A stretch of DNA of 64,000 nucleotides from an uncultured Muribaculaceae bacterium (GTDB taxonomy: Bacteria; Bacteroidota; Bacteroidia; Bacteroidales; Muribaculaceae), in NCBI GenBank assembly GCA_910578075.1, contig CAJTPK010000009.1:1-64000 (forward strand). Direction: 5' to 3'. The position numbers and the translations under genes were made by a program. Position 1 is the first letter of the stretch; every line of letters starts with the position of its first letter. This document shows, piece by piece, positions 8,708-18,311 of this stretch. The notes below the pieces were generated by a model, which saw nothing but the letters and a program-made list of their open reading frames with translations, did no database searches and was not told the DNA's origin.

Positions 8708-9716
8708 GGGATAGGTTTATACAAAGTTTTACATTAAAATATTCACTGTCGTTCACTATATCCATATTATGTTTACCGTGGTAAAGAAGATCGAGGCGTT
8801 TGCGACAGTTCTCGATTCCCATATGTTCGCCTATGCGTTTTACGGGAAATATACGGTTGTTGGTCGTAAAAGACAGAATGCCTTGTTTTTCTGAAATTTT
8901 AATCTTTATATCAGATTTCTCCACTGAAGAAATACCATGTTTAAAGCAATTTTCAACAAATGTGACAAGTAGCATAGGGGGAATCATCAGGTTCTCATTA
9001 TCAATGCTTATGTCCATTATTACTGTTGTCATTTCATTGAGACGCAATGATTGCAGAGCGACATATTGCCTGATATAGTCTACTTCTGATGAAAGCGTGA
9101 CAAAATCCTGGCGGGAAGTAGTGTGAATATATCGCAACATTGAGATGTATTTTTCCAATGATTCGAGAGCTTTATCATCATGAGTCAGAAACAGTCCATA
9201 TAAAGAATTGAGGGTGTTGAACATGAAATGGGGTTTAATCTGCGCTTTATACAATTCGATTTCAGCCTTATTTCGTTCAGCCTCTACTGCTCTGCGACGT
9301 GATTTCTGTAAATTTGCCTGCATGAGAAGAGCCACAGCAAAACTGAATGTCTCCACGATCATGAAAAGTGACCATACAGCCTGCTGATATTGCTGTATTG
9401 ATGGGAATATTCTTGTTATTCCGGCATCATGCACATTGGGTTTCGGATTGTATAGACTTATATTCGACAGGAGATATGTGGCGCATATGGAAAACAAGAT
9501 TATGGCAATTCCTATCCATCTCCTGTTTGAATTCTGAAATAATAAAGGAACGGTAAATAATCGATTGATAAAATATAAAACGTAAAGCCATATTCCAACA
9601 GTTATGACGTACCATTGGAAATTGTGAAACCATCTTTCCACCGGAAAGATCATTACCATTACGGGTAATACAATCAGGCAGAACACGAGATCTATATATC
9701 GGGCTACATTTTTCAT
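8682..9716 (-). CDS. LytS/YehU-type sensor histidine kinase
   Basis: I place the start at 9716 (MKNVARYIDL), just after a -7 box, giving 344 residues; an upstream ATG at 9827 would add 37 residues with no domain. There are four hydrophobic segments in the first 150 residues, then a short linker and the His_kinase domain with phospho-acceptor His in AQIKPHFMFNTLNSLYG, and an ATPase domain with the N-box FVENCFKHG. It is the partner of the LytTR regulator. The membrane part shows no recognisable ligand domain, so the signal is unknown. Confidence 0.88.
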   Translation of the reverse strand: MKNVARYIDLVFCLIVLPVMVMIFPVERWFHNFQWYVITVGIWLYVLYFINRLFTVPLLFQNSNRRWIGIAIILFSICATYLLSNISLYNPKPNVHDAGITRIFPSIQQYQQAVWSLFMIVETFSFAVALLMQANLQKSRRRAVEAERNKAEIELYKAQIKPHFMFNTLNSLYGLFLTHDDKALESLEKYISMLRYIHTTSRQDFVTLSSEVDYIRQYVALQSLRLNEMTTVIMDISIDNENLMIPPMLLVTFVENCFKHGISSVEKSDIKIKISEKQGILSFTTNNRIFPVKRIGEHMGIENCRKRLDLLYHGKHNMDIVNDSEYFNVKLCINLSHDQVCSNR

Positions 9717-9730
9717 TTTAGAATTTAATG

Positions 9731-9738
9731 CAAAGTTA
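9731..9738 (-). promoter_or_regulatory. -7 box of the two-component operon
   Basis: The minus strand reads TAACTTTG at 9738-9731, 15 bases before the kinase start at 9716, which supports that start. The -33 element is weak. Confidence 0.5.
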
Positions 9739-9845
9739 ACTATTTTATATTTAACAGAGTAGCTGAAATGAGGCTGTTTGCCATCATATCTGCGCTGTTG
9801 GTCATTATATAATAAGATGGATGTCAAGGCATAAAGTTTAATAGC

Positions 9846-9853
9846 TAATTTTG
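9846..9853 (+). promoter_or_regulatory. -7 box of the RND pump gene
   Basis: TAATTTTG followed by C matches TAnnTTTG and lies 55 bases before the RND start. No good TTG is found at the right distance, which fits a promoter needing an activator. Confidence 0.5.
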
Positions 9854-9908
9854 CCTGAAAAACAAGCCGCCCGTAAAGCTTTGTGAGGCGACATCAAGAT
9901 GTTATCAT

Positions 9909-12900
9909 ATGGATGTAAAGACTTTTATCGACCGTCCTGTTCTTGCAGGAGTTATATCGGTGCTAATTGTAATTTTAGGTGTCATCGGATTATTGCAGCT
10001 TCCTATCGAGCAATTCCCGAATATTGCGCCCCCCACAGTCAGGGTGCAGGCGTCATATACGGGTGCAAACGCCGAGACTGTCATGAAAAGTGTCATCATG
10101 CCTCTTGAAGAATCACTCAACGGCGTTGAAGACATGATGTATATGACATCGACTGCAACCAACACAGGCACTGCATCAATCACAATATATTTCAAGCAGG
10201 GCACTGATGCGGATATGGCTGTGGTGAATGTGCAGAACCGGGTTGCATCTGCTCAAGGCTTGTTGCCGGCTGAAGTCACAAAAAGCGGAGTGACTGTAAG
10301 AAAGAGGCAGAACAGCACTTTAAAATCAATAACACTATATAGTCCGGATGATATCTATGATTCAAAATTCCTGACTAACTATATGAAAATCAATATAGAG
10401 CCGCAGATATCAAGAATTGCCGGAGTCGGAGAAGTGAATATTTTCAGTGCTGAGTATGCAATGAGGATATGGCTGGATCCGGCAAGAATGTCGCAATATG
10501 GTCTTATGCCGTCTGATATTGACAAGATGCTTGCAGAGCAGAATATTGAATCACCGACGGGCACTCTTGGCGCGGAATCAAAGAATACTTTCCAATACGT
10601 ATTGAAATACAAGGGGCGCTATGAAGACGCTGCAGAATATGAAAATCTTGTGGTGAAGGCATTGCCGGACGGGAGCGTGTTGCGGCTGAAAGATATCGCT
10701 ACGGTAGAACTCGGTGCTGTGAATTATGCGATGATCAGTGAGACAAGCGGACACCCTGGTGCAAATGCCATGATAGCTCAGACAGCAGGTTCAAATGCCA
10801 ATGAAGTGATAAAGGAGATAGACAGCACACTGGATGCATTGAGGGAGAAACTTCCGGCGGGAATGGTATTGACCGACATATCAAGCACCAAGGACTTTCT
10901 GGATGCTTCAATCGGTAAAGTTGTCGAGACACTTGTAATTGCTTTGATTCTTGTAGTCATGGTGGTGTATCTATTTCTGCATGACTTCAAGGCTACGCTA
11001 ATTCCGACGTTATCAATCATTGTTTCTCTTACAGGAACATTCGCATTCATATATGCGGTAGGTTTTACATTGAATATGCTCACATTGTTTGCCATAGTGC
11101 TTGTTATCGGGACTGTGGTTGATGATTCAGTAGTGGTTGTGGAGGCTGTGCAGGCTAAATTTGAGGAAGGACACAGCGATCCCTATCAGGCCACGGTCTC
11201 TGCTATGGGCGGTCTTTCAGCTGCTTTGATCACAACAACTGTAGTTTTTATGGCAGTGTTTATTCCTGTGTGCTTTATGGGAGGTACATCCGGAACATTC
11301 TATAAGCAATTTGGACTTACCATGGCTGTGGCAGTCGGAATCTCGCTTGTAAATGCCATGACATTGTGTCCCGCTTTAAGTGCGCTTCTTATGCGTCCTA
11401 AAAACGACAAGAGAGATCGTACAACTTTTATAAAAAGATTTAATTATGCTTTCGACAAGTCGTTTACGACAGTAATCGGTCAATACAAGGGAGGAGTTAT
11501 GTTTCTTTTTAAAAGACGATGGGTTGTTGTAACATTGTTTGCAATTTCATTAATAGGTTTGGTATGGCTTATGTCTACAACAAAAACAGGTCTTGTTCCT
11601 CAGGAAGACATGGGAACACTGAGTCTGAACATACAGGTTGCTCCCGGAAGCAATCTTGCAGAAACTGAACGCGTTATGGACGAGGTGGAGAAGGCAATAA
11701 AGGATATTCCTGAAATATATATTTACTCAAGGGTTACAGGTAAGAATGCCCGTCATGACCAATCTGCATCCGCGGGTTCTTTCAGTATCAGGCTTAAGGA
11801 TTGGAATGAACGAAAAGGGGCAGATCATGATATAAATGCAGTGATACGCGATATCTATAAGAGGACGTCGTCGATCTCTTCAGCCCAGATCCGGGTATCG
11901 CAATCTCCTATGATATCCGGATATGGGACAGGCAGTGGATTCGAACTATACGTGCAGGATAAATCCGGAACTACGACCGAAGAATTGCTTAAAGTCACGC
12001 GCACGTTCATCGATTCCTTGAATGCGCGGCCTGAGATTTCAAGGGCTTATACTACATTTGACACTAAATATCCGCAATATATGGTAGAGGTGGATGCAGT
12101 AAAATGTCTTCAGATGAATGTGTCTCCATCGGATGTTTTGTCAACATTGTCAGGATATATCGGAGGAAGTTATTCATCCAATCTTAATCGATTCACCAAG
12201 TTATATAGAGTGATGGTACAAGCGAATCCGGAGAGCCGACTTAATACAGAATCTTTGAAAAGCATGTTTGTAAGAACATCTACCGGACAGATGGCACCGC
12301 TTGACAATTTCATAAAGTTAACACGTGTGTACGGTTCGGAGAGTCTGTCTCGATTCAATCTGTTTCCTTCGGTATCAGTTTTCGGGGAGCAGGGGACTGG
12401 GTATAGTTCCGGAGACGCGATCAAGGCTATCCGTGAGGTGGCTGCTAAGTATTTGCCGTCAGGGTTCGGTTATGAGTTCGGTGGCATGTCAAGAGAAGAA
12501 TCTTCTTCCGGAAACACCACTGTTATCATATTCAGTATTTGTCTTGCCTTCATTTACCTTATTCTTTGCGCACTGTATGAGAGTCTGACTGTACCTCTGG
12601 CGGTCATTGCAGCCGTGCCCATGGGGCTTGCCGGATGTTTTCTGTTTGCAAGATGGTGGGGTCTGGAAAACAATATCTATATGCAGATAGGGCTTATAAT
12701 GTTGATAGGATTACTTGCAAAAACCGCTATCCTTTTGACCGAGTATGCCTCTGCGCGTAGAAAAGAGGGTATGGGTTTGGTCGCAGCTGCTGTTTCCGCC
12801 GCGAAAGCGCGTTTCCGCCCGATTATAATGACCTCGGCTACAATGATATTCGGAATGTTACCTTTGATGTTTGCTACCGGAGTAGGCGCAAACGGGAATA

Positions 12901-13055
12901 TTTCAGTAGGTGTAGGCACAGTTGGCGGTTTACTTTTCGGTACACTTGCGTTGCTGTTCATGGTGCCTGTTTTCTTTGTATTATTTCAATATTTACATGA
13001 GTGTATAATGCCTAAAAGGAGAAATAGGCAATATGTTGCTTTATTTGGTAAATGA
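9909..13055 (+). CDS. RND multidrug efflux permease (HAE1/AcrB-like), without adaptor
   Basis: The 1048-residue protein has AcrB length and layout: TM1 at the N-terminus, two large periplasmic loops, and TM blocks at about 335-495 and 860-1030. The proton-relay pair Asp-Asp is in IGTVVDDSVVVVEA (about residues 404-405) and the relay Lys in GLLAKTAILLTEYA (about 937). It would pump amphiphilic compounds from periplasm or inner-membrane leaflet into a TolC-type channel. No membrane fusion protein or outer-membrane channel accompanies it. It is transcribed divergently from a LytS/LytTR pair, which may regulate it. Confidence 0.92.
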   Translation: MDVKTFIDRPVLAGVISVLIVILGVIGLLQLPIEQFPNIAPPTVRVQASYTGANAETVMKSVIMPLEESLNGVEDMMYMTSTATNTGTASITIYFKQGTDADMAVVNVQNRVASAQGLLPAEVTKSGVTVRKRQNSTLKSITLYSPDDIYDSKFLTNYMKINIEPQISRIAGVGEVNIFSAEYAMRIWLDPARMSQYGLMPSDIDKMLAEQNIESPTGTLGAESKNTFQYVLKYKGRYEDAAEYENLVVKALPDGSVLRLKDIATVELGAVNYAMISETSGHPGANAMIAQTAGSNANEVIKEIDSTLDALREKLPAGMVLTDISSTKDFLDASIGKVVETLVIALILVVMVVYLFLHDFKATLIPTLSIIVSLTGTFAFIYAVGFTLNMLTLFAIVLVIGTVVDDSVVVVEAVQAKFEEGHSDPYQATVSAMGGLSAALITTTVVFMAVFIPVCFMGGTSGTFYKQFGLTMAVAVGISLVNAMTLCPALSALLMRPKNDKRDRTTFIKRFNYAFDKSFTTVIGQYKGGVMFLFKRRWVVVTLFAISLIGLVWLMSTTKTGLVPQEDMGTLSLNIQVAPGSNLAETERVMDEVEKAIKDIPEIYIYSRVTGKNARHDQSASAGSFSIRLKDWNERKGADHDINAVIRDIYKRTSSISSAQIRVSQSPMISGYGTGSGFELYVQDKSGTTTEELLKVTRTFIDSLNARPEISRAYTTFDTKYPQYMVEVDAVKCLQMNVSPSDVLSTLSGYIGGSYSSNLNRFTKLYRVMVQANPESRLNTESLKSMFVRTSTGQMAPLDNFIKLTRVYGSESLSRFNLFPSVSVFGEQGTGYSSGDAIKAIREVAAKYLPSGFGYEFGGMSREESSSGNTTVIIFSICLAFIYLILCALYESLTVPLAVIAAVPMGLAGCFLFARWWGLENNIYMQIGLIMLIGLLAKTAILLTEYASARRKEGMGLVAAAVSAAKARFRPIIMTSATMIFGMLPLMFATGVGANGNISVGVGTVGGLLFGTLALLFMVPVFFVLFQYLHECIMPKRRNRQYVALFGK

Positions 13056-13146
13056 TTATTTACCGGTTGATGTGAGTTTGCCATCGATATTATGTCGTTC
13101 GTCATTTTTACCTCTGTAAGGTTGAAGTTTATATCGTTGTATGTTA

Positions 13147-13166
13147 GTATATTATGAATTATATAC
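13147..13166. promoter_or_regulatory. Possible operator upstream of the TonB receptor operon
   Basis: GTATAT at 13147-13152 and ATATAC at 13161-13166 form an inverted repeat with an 8-base spacer, about 70 bases before the receptor start. It does not resemble a classical Fur box. The motif is short and AT-rich, so chance is possible. Confidence 0.25.
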
Positions 13167-13233
13167 TTAATTTATGGTATTTCACAATGCGATAAATCTT
13201 CCGAACTTTGCAAAATGTAAATTAGATGAATTT

Positions 13234-15609
13234 ATGGTGATTTTAAGAAACTATTTATTTCTTTCCTTTTTTCTGTTAGTTGTTGCTGCCGCTTATGGTA
13301 ATGTACCGGCAGGTATGATTTCAGGCAAAGTACTTTCCCTCGATGGAGAGGCAGTTGAATACGCAACAGTATTTCTCAAGGGAACATCAATATCTTGTTC
13401 TACCAATGAAAAGGGATTGTATCATATCACAGCACCAGCGGGTGAGTATACATTGGTTTTCACATCAGTCGGATATGAAAGACATGAGGCTACGGTTAAG
13501 ATTAAGACTGGGTATAGAAGTAAACTGAATGTCAAACTTAAACCGGCAACACAGCTTGCAGAAGTGATTGTCGTTGGGAATTCACTAAGTAAGGTAAGAA
13601 ATTCGGCATATAACGCCACAGCTGTGAATACCAAAGATATGGTCAACTCTACTAAAACGCTTAGCGAGGCATTGAATAAAGCTCCCGGTCTGAAGATTCG
13701 TGAAAGTGGAGGAGTAGGTTCGGATATGTCAGTTACAATGGATGGATTCAGCGGTAAGCATGTGAAAGTATTTATTGACGGTGTGCCTCAGGAAGGGGTG
13801 GGAAGCTCCTTCGGACTTAATAATATTCCTGTCAATTTTGCCGATAGAATCGAAGTTTACAGAGGTGTGGTTCCTGTAGGATTTGGTGCGGATGCAATTG
13901 GAGGAATAATAAATATTGTGACTCCAAGACGTCAGCGCCGTTGGTTTGTCGATGCGTCATATTCCTTCGGATCTTTCAATACCCATAAGTCTTATATTAA
14001 TTTCGGTCAGACACTTGGTAACGGATTTAAATATGAGATAAACTTTTTTCAGAATTATTCCGACAACGATTATAGTATTGACACTCCAGTGGAGAATTTC
14101 TCAACCGGAGCAATCAATACAAAGAAACTTGAGCATGTAAGGCGATTCAATGATACTTATCATAATGAAGCCGTTGTAGCGAAACTTGGATTTGTGAATA
14201 AGGCCTGGGCAGACCGTTTCCTCTTGGGCTTTACATATTCACATATGTATAAGGAGGTGCAGACGGGTGTGAGGCAGGAAACAGTGTATGGTCAGAAACA
14301 TCGTCATGGTTTTTCGCTGTTGCCCTCTCTGGAATATTCCAAGCGAAATCTCGGAGTAAGAGGTCTTGACGTTTCATTCAATGCCAATTACAATCGTGAT
14401 AATACTACAAATGTTGACACAGCTTCAGTAAAATATAATTGGTATGGCGAAAGCGTACCGTTGAACTCACCCGGTGAGCAATCCCTTCAGAATTCAAGAG
14501 CCATCAACAATAACTGGACTGCAGGGCTGACCGTTAATTACCGACTTTCTGATAAACATGTCTTCACTGTTAATAATATTTTCAATACATTTAACCGGAC
14601 TAATAAGGATATGTTGACATTTCCACCGGCTAAAGACGAGTTTTCAAAAGTGACAAGCAAGAACATTGCCGGAGTATCGTATCGCTTTATGCCAAACTCA
14701 AAATTTAATCTGACAGCATTTGGTAAGCAATACCATCAGTATGTGTCAGGACCGATGGCAACGTCATCAGCCCAGGATGTTTTTGAATTGACATCACGGT
14801 CTATTGACTATTTTGGATATGGCGCAGCCGGCACATGGCTCATGCCTTTAGGTTTTCAGATGAAGGCATCATATGAGAAAGCTTATCGTTTACCGACGAT
14901 AGAAGAGATGTTTGGTGATGAGGATCTCGAGGTGGGAGATATATCTCTCAGACCTGAGTCAAGCCATAATGTTAATCTGAATTTAAGTTACAATGTCGCC
15001 TTCGGGAAAAACACCATCTATGCCGAGGCAGGCTTTATATACCGTGACACTCGTGATTATATACAACGTAACATCATGGCTTTGAGCGGGGGAAAGTCGG
15101 CTGCGACATATGTCAACTACGGTAAAGTCTCAACAATGGGTATCAGCATTTCGGCACGTTACAGTTTTTCCAGGTGGGTGAGTTTTGGTGGTAATTTTAC
15201 GCAGATGAATATTCGGGATAATATGCGAATGGCTCAAGGAAGTACGGTGGAGAATATTGCATATAAGGAGCGTATGCCGAATCAACCATATATGTTTGCT
15301 GATTCAGATATCAATTTCCATTGGCATGGGTTAGGTGCAAGGGATAATGTCCTTACTGTGACTTATGACAATCAATTCACCCACAGTTTCTGCTATTATA
15401 CAGAGAATATAGGGTCAAACAAAAACGATTATGTGGTTCCAGATCAATTTGCCCATAATATTTCAATATCGTATGGAATAAAGCGCGGTCGCTATAATCT
15501 GTCGTTTGAGTGCAGAAATCTTACGGACGCAAAGCTGTACGATAATTTCAGTCTTCAGAAGGCGGGAAGAGCTTTTTATGGAAAGATCAGGATCTATTTC
15601 GGTAATTGA
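13234..15609 (+). CDS. TonB-dependent receptor with carboxypeptidase-like N-terminal domain (XusA-like)
   Basis: I choose the ATG at 13234, which is followed directly by a signal peptide (LFLSFFLLVVAAAYG); the ATG at 13174 would put a hydrophilic tail before it. The 791-residue protein has a carboxypeptidase-D regulatory-like domain (about 28-100, GKVLSLDGEAVEYATVFLKG), a plug with the FIDGVPQEGVG stretch and GFGADAIGGIINI, and a 22-strand barrel ending in Phe-Gly-Asn. It imports a large substrate across the outer membrane. With the DUF4374 lipoprotein and PepSY protein behind it, the order equals XusA-XusB-XusC of Bacteroides thetaiotaomicron, which uses enterobactin-type siderophores. That function is inferred from synteny. 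Confidence 0.85.
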   Translation: MVILRNYLFLSFFLLVVAAAYGNVPAGMISGKVLSLDGEAVEYATVFLKGTSISCSTNEKGLYHITAPAGEYTLVFTSVGYERHEATVKIKTGYRSKLNVKLKPATQLAEVIVVGNSLSKVRNSAYNATAVNTKDMVNSTKTLSEALNKAPGLKIRESGGVGSDMSVTMDGFSGKHVKVFIDGVPQEGVGSSFGLNNIPVNFADRIEVYRGVVPVGFGADAIGGIINIVTPRRQRRWFVDASYSFGSFNTHKSYINFGQTLGNGFKYEINFFQNYSDNDYSIDTPVENFSTGAINTKKLEHVRRFNDTYHNEAVVAKLGFVNKAWADRFLLGFTYSHMYKEVQTGVRQETVYGQKHRHGFSLLPSLEYSKRNLGVRGLDVSFNANYNRDNTTNVDTASVKYNWYGESVPLNSPGEQSLQNSRAINNNWTAGLTVNYRLSDKHVFTVNNIFNTFNRTNKDMLTFPPAKDEFSKVTSKNIAGVSYRFMPNSKFNLTAFGKQYHQYVSGPMATSSAQDVFELTSRSIDYFGYGAAGTWLMPLGFQMKASYEKAYRLPTIEEMFGDEDLEVGDISLRPESSHNVNLNLSYNVAFGKNTIYAEAGFIYRDTRDYIQRNIMALSGGKSAATYVNYGKVSTMGISISARYSFSRWVSFGGNFTQMNIRDNMRMAQGSTVENIAYKERMPNQPYMFADSDINFHWHGLGARDNVLTVTYDNQFTHSFCYYTENIGSNKNDYVVPDQFAHNISISYGIKRGRYNLSFECRNLTDAKLYDNFSLQKAGRAFYGKIRIYFGN

Positions 15610-15654
15610 AAATCAGTTTCCAAGATACGTTTCATATACTAACTATTATAAAAA

Positions 15655-17058
15655 ATGGTACAGAAAAAATTAATTTACCGGATGTTTGCCGGTGCAGTTA
15701 TCCCTGCGGTGGCGTTATGCGGCTGTGCAGAGAATGATAATCCTGATAGCCCGGTTACCGGGGGAGACGGAGAGGGAAAGTTTGTTTTTGCCACGACAAT
15801 TCAAGGAACAAACGGTGTGGCCTACGATCTTATAACCGGTGAATCACTGGATGACGGAGAGCTTACCACTGTCAATAATGGTCTTGTAAATCCTGGAGCT
15901 ACCCAGTGGGTGTTCCATAATAATTATCTGTATGCATTGGCATACAATCAGGGTAACGCCGGAACAACGCGCAGTTATATTCTCGGGAATGACGGACAGA
16001 TGCATGCAAGAGATATAGAATACAATATCAGCCGTTTTTCATCTTATGGCACATATAATGATGACATAATAACAATGTCGACTGGAGACGGTCCAAAATC
16101 GCTCGCAGATAAACAAGGTTTTTTACCCAAAACTTTACTTATAACATATCTTAATGTGGTCAATGAGACTTCACGAAGCAACAATACATCCACAGGAGCC
16201 TACTCAATGGAAAATTTTCTCGGCAATGGGGAGTACGTGACATTGGCTGGTGCAGAGCAAAGCGGATCAAAACTTTACTGCGGGGCTGTTCCAATGGGAC
16301 TCAGCCAATATGGAGTCGCATATGAAGATCGTAAATGGGTTCGTCCGGGGTATGAGCACCTCGTGCATGAAGAGGCGGGAGGTTCAGGTTCCGGAACATA
16401 TAAGGCTGGAGAGCTTGTCGGTACACAATATCCTGATGAATGTTGGATCGCTATTTACGACAATGAGAATATGACCAATCCCACACTCATAAAAACAAAT
16501 AAGATAAGCTCTCCGTGCGGACGTTTTAAATCTCAATATTATCAGACAGTATGGGCTGCTGAAAATGGAGACATTTATGTTTTCTCGTCAAGTTATGCAA
16601 AGACTATGACCGATCCGGGACAGAAAACAACACTCCCTGCCGGAGTGTGCCGTATACCGGCGGGAACATCCGAGTTTGATGATTATTATTGCAACATAGA
16701 AGCCCAGACTCCTGGCGGAAACCGGTCTTTCATGCGTTGCTGGCCAGCCGGTGGCAATAGTTTTCTGATGATCATGTATGACCGTCCGCTCACAGAAAAA
16801 AATCCTGCAGCTACGGAACTTGCTATTTTCGATGCCTCGTCTAAGAAACTAACATATGTGTCAGGACTACCCCAAAATATATCATCCATCGGAAAAACTG
16901 TATATGTGCAGAACGGAAATGTATACATCCCGATAAATGTTGAAAATGAAGAGCCGGCTGTTTATGCAATCAATACGACAACAGCCAAGGCAATCAAAGG
17001 AGTTTCAATAAAGGCTACTGAAATCAATGGTTTCGGTTATCTCACACCTATAAAATGA
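15655..17058 (+). CDS. DUF4374 lipoprotein, probable surface siderophore-binding protein (XusB-like)
   Basis: The 467-residue product has a lipoprotein signal with lipobox LCGCA. The mature chain shows repeated beta-blade patterns (for example WVFHNNYLYALAYNQG, VWAAENGDIYVFSSS, IGKTVYVQNGNVYIPI) typical of a beta-propeller, in line with the DUF4374 family. In Bacteroides the XusB protein of this family binds ferric siderophores outside the cell and hands them to XusA. It follows the receptor after 45 bases and precedes the PepSY protein by 7 bases, so the three form one operon. The ligand here is not shown by sequence. Confidence 0.8.
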   Translation: MVQKKLIYRMFAGAVIPAVALCGCAENDNPDSPVTGGDGEGKFVFATTIQGTNGVAYDLITGESLDDGELTTVNNGLVNPGATQWVFHNNYLYALAYNQGNAGTTRSYILGNDGQMHARDIEYNISRFSSYGTYNDDIITMSTGDGPKSLADKQGFLPKTLLITYLNVVNETSRSNNTSTGAYSMENFLGNGEYVTLAGAEQSGSKLYCGAVPMGLSQYGVAYEDRKWVRPGYEHLVHEEAGGSGSGTYKAGELVGTQYPDECWIAIYDNENMTNPTLIKTNKISSPCGRFKSQYYQTVWAAENGDIYVFSSSYAKTMTDPGQKTTLPAGVCRIPAGTSEFDDYYCNIEAQTPGGNRSFMRCWPAGGNSFLMIMYDRPLTEKNPAATELAIFDASSKKLTYVSGLPQNISSIGKTVYVQNGNVYIPINVENEEPAVYAINTTTAKAIKGVSIKATEINGFGYLTPIK

Positions 17059-17065
17059 TATAACA

Positions 17066-18220
17066 ATGATAAAGATCTTCAGAAAAATACATTTATGGCT
17101 GTCCGTGCCATTCGGAATCATAATAACACTTATCTGTTTCTCTGGTGCGATGCTCATTTTTGAGCCTGAAATAACAAGAGGAATCAAGAAGAATGTGTAT
17201 TATGTCCAGTCAGTGAAAGATAATCCTAAGCCGATAGGCGAGCTTATGGAGACAGTAAAATCCTCATTGCCTGATAGCGTGTCAATAACAGGTGTCACAG
17301 TCTTTAAGGATGAAACGAGGACATATCAGGTGAATCTTTCCAAACCCAGGAGATCCTCAATTTTTATAGATCAGTATACCGGTGTGATAACGGGACGTTA
17401 TGAGCGAATCGGATTCTTTTCAACAATGTTTAAGCTGCATCGCTGGTTGCTGGATAATACCAATCCTCATGGTTCTGGTATAAAAATTGGAAAAACTCTT
17501 GTAGGTATATCAACGTTAATGTTTGTCATTGCATTGATCTCCGGAATTGTGATATGGTGGCCAAGAGCCCGTAAGAATCTTCTGAGAAGTCTGAGTATAT
17601 CATTTTCAAAAGGTTGGAAAGGTTTCTGGAAAGGTCTTCATGTTGCAGGAGGTATGTATGCCTTGATATTTGTACTGGCAATGGCATTGACCGGTCTTAC
17701 ATGGTCGTTTGACTGGTATCGCACGGCATTTTATGCTGTTTGCGGTGTGGAGCATACTCCACGCAATTTCGGGCAGAGTGTGCAGCCGGATAGGAGTTCC
17801 AGAGAACGGCATGGCAAAGAAGGGGAGCATCGTAGAAGAGGTGGACACCGTCATTCGGAGTTCGGCAGATGGCAGCAGGTATATGATGAGTTAGATACTC
17901 AATATCCGGATGTGCCGCAGATAACAGTCGGCCCGGAAACAGCCTCTGTCACTCTCGGCACTGCCGGCAATACCCGTGCATCTGACCGCTATGCGTTCAA
18001 TCGTCGTTCAGGAGAGTTGTCACCCGTAACCAAGTATACTGATTCGAAGGAAGCTGATAAGCTAAGGGGATGGATATATTCAATCCATACAGGAAGCATC
18101 GGTGGGTTTATGACGAGAATACTGTGGTTCATAGCAGCATTGCTCGGAGCTTCCCTTCCTTTGACCGGTTATTATATCTGGATAAAACATCTGATGCGTA
18201 AGAAAGATCAGGCAGTGTAA
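17066..18220 (+). CDS. PepSY-TM inner-membrane protein (XusC-like)
   Basis: The 384-residue protein has an N-terminal TM helix (WLSVPFGIIITLICFSGAML), a PepSY-type periplasmic part, and further TM helices at about 150-170, 195-215 and 350-370, as in the PepSY-associated TM family. Family members accompany TonB receptors and are thought to take part in reductive iron release from siderophores. A loop at about 240-270 is strongly charged and His/Arg/Glu-rich (RHGKEGEHRRRGGHRHSE), a possible metal-binding stretch. It completes a three-gene operon ended by the hairpin at 18253-18285. Confidence 0.82.
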   Translation: MIKIFRKIHLWLSVPFGIIITLICFSGAMLIFEPEITRGIKKNVYYVQSVKDNPKPIGELMETVKSSLPDSVSITGVTVFKDETRTYQVNLSKPRRSSIFIDQYTGVITGRYERIGFFSTMFKLHRWLLDNTNPHGSGIKIGKTLVGISTLMFVIALISGIVIWWPRARKNLLRSLSISFSKGWKGFWKGLHVAGGMYALIFVLAMALTGLTWSFDWYRTAFYAVCGVEHTPRNFGQSVQPDRSSRERHGKEGEHRRRGGHRHSEFGRWQQVYDELDTQYPDVPQITVGPETASVTLGTAGNTRASDRYAFNRRSGELSPVTKYTDSKEADKLRGWIYSIHTGSIGGFMTRILWFIAALLGASLPLTGYYIWIKHLMRKKDQAV

Positions 18221-18252
18221 CACCGCCATTGAGACATAGGTGATTTTGTAAA

Positions 18253-18285
18253 GCGCCCCAAAAGTTAATAAAACTTTTGGGGCGC
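18253..18285. terminator. Bidirectional terminator, 14-bp perfect stem
   Basis: GCGCCCCAAAAGTT (18253-18266) pairs exactly with 18272-18285 around a 5-base loop and is followed by a T-rich stretch. It separates the siderophore operon from the convergent hydrolase gene. Confidence 0.85.
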
Positions 18286-18311
18286 AGTTTTGGGTTATAT
18301 TGATTTATGAT

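Noticed and set aside
13147..13166. Fur box before the Xus-like operon
   Set aside because: The inverted repeat does not match GATAATGATAATCATTATC; kept only as a weak unnamed operator.
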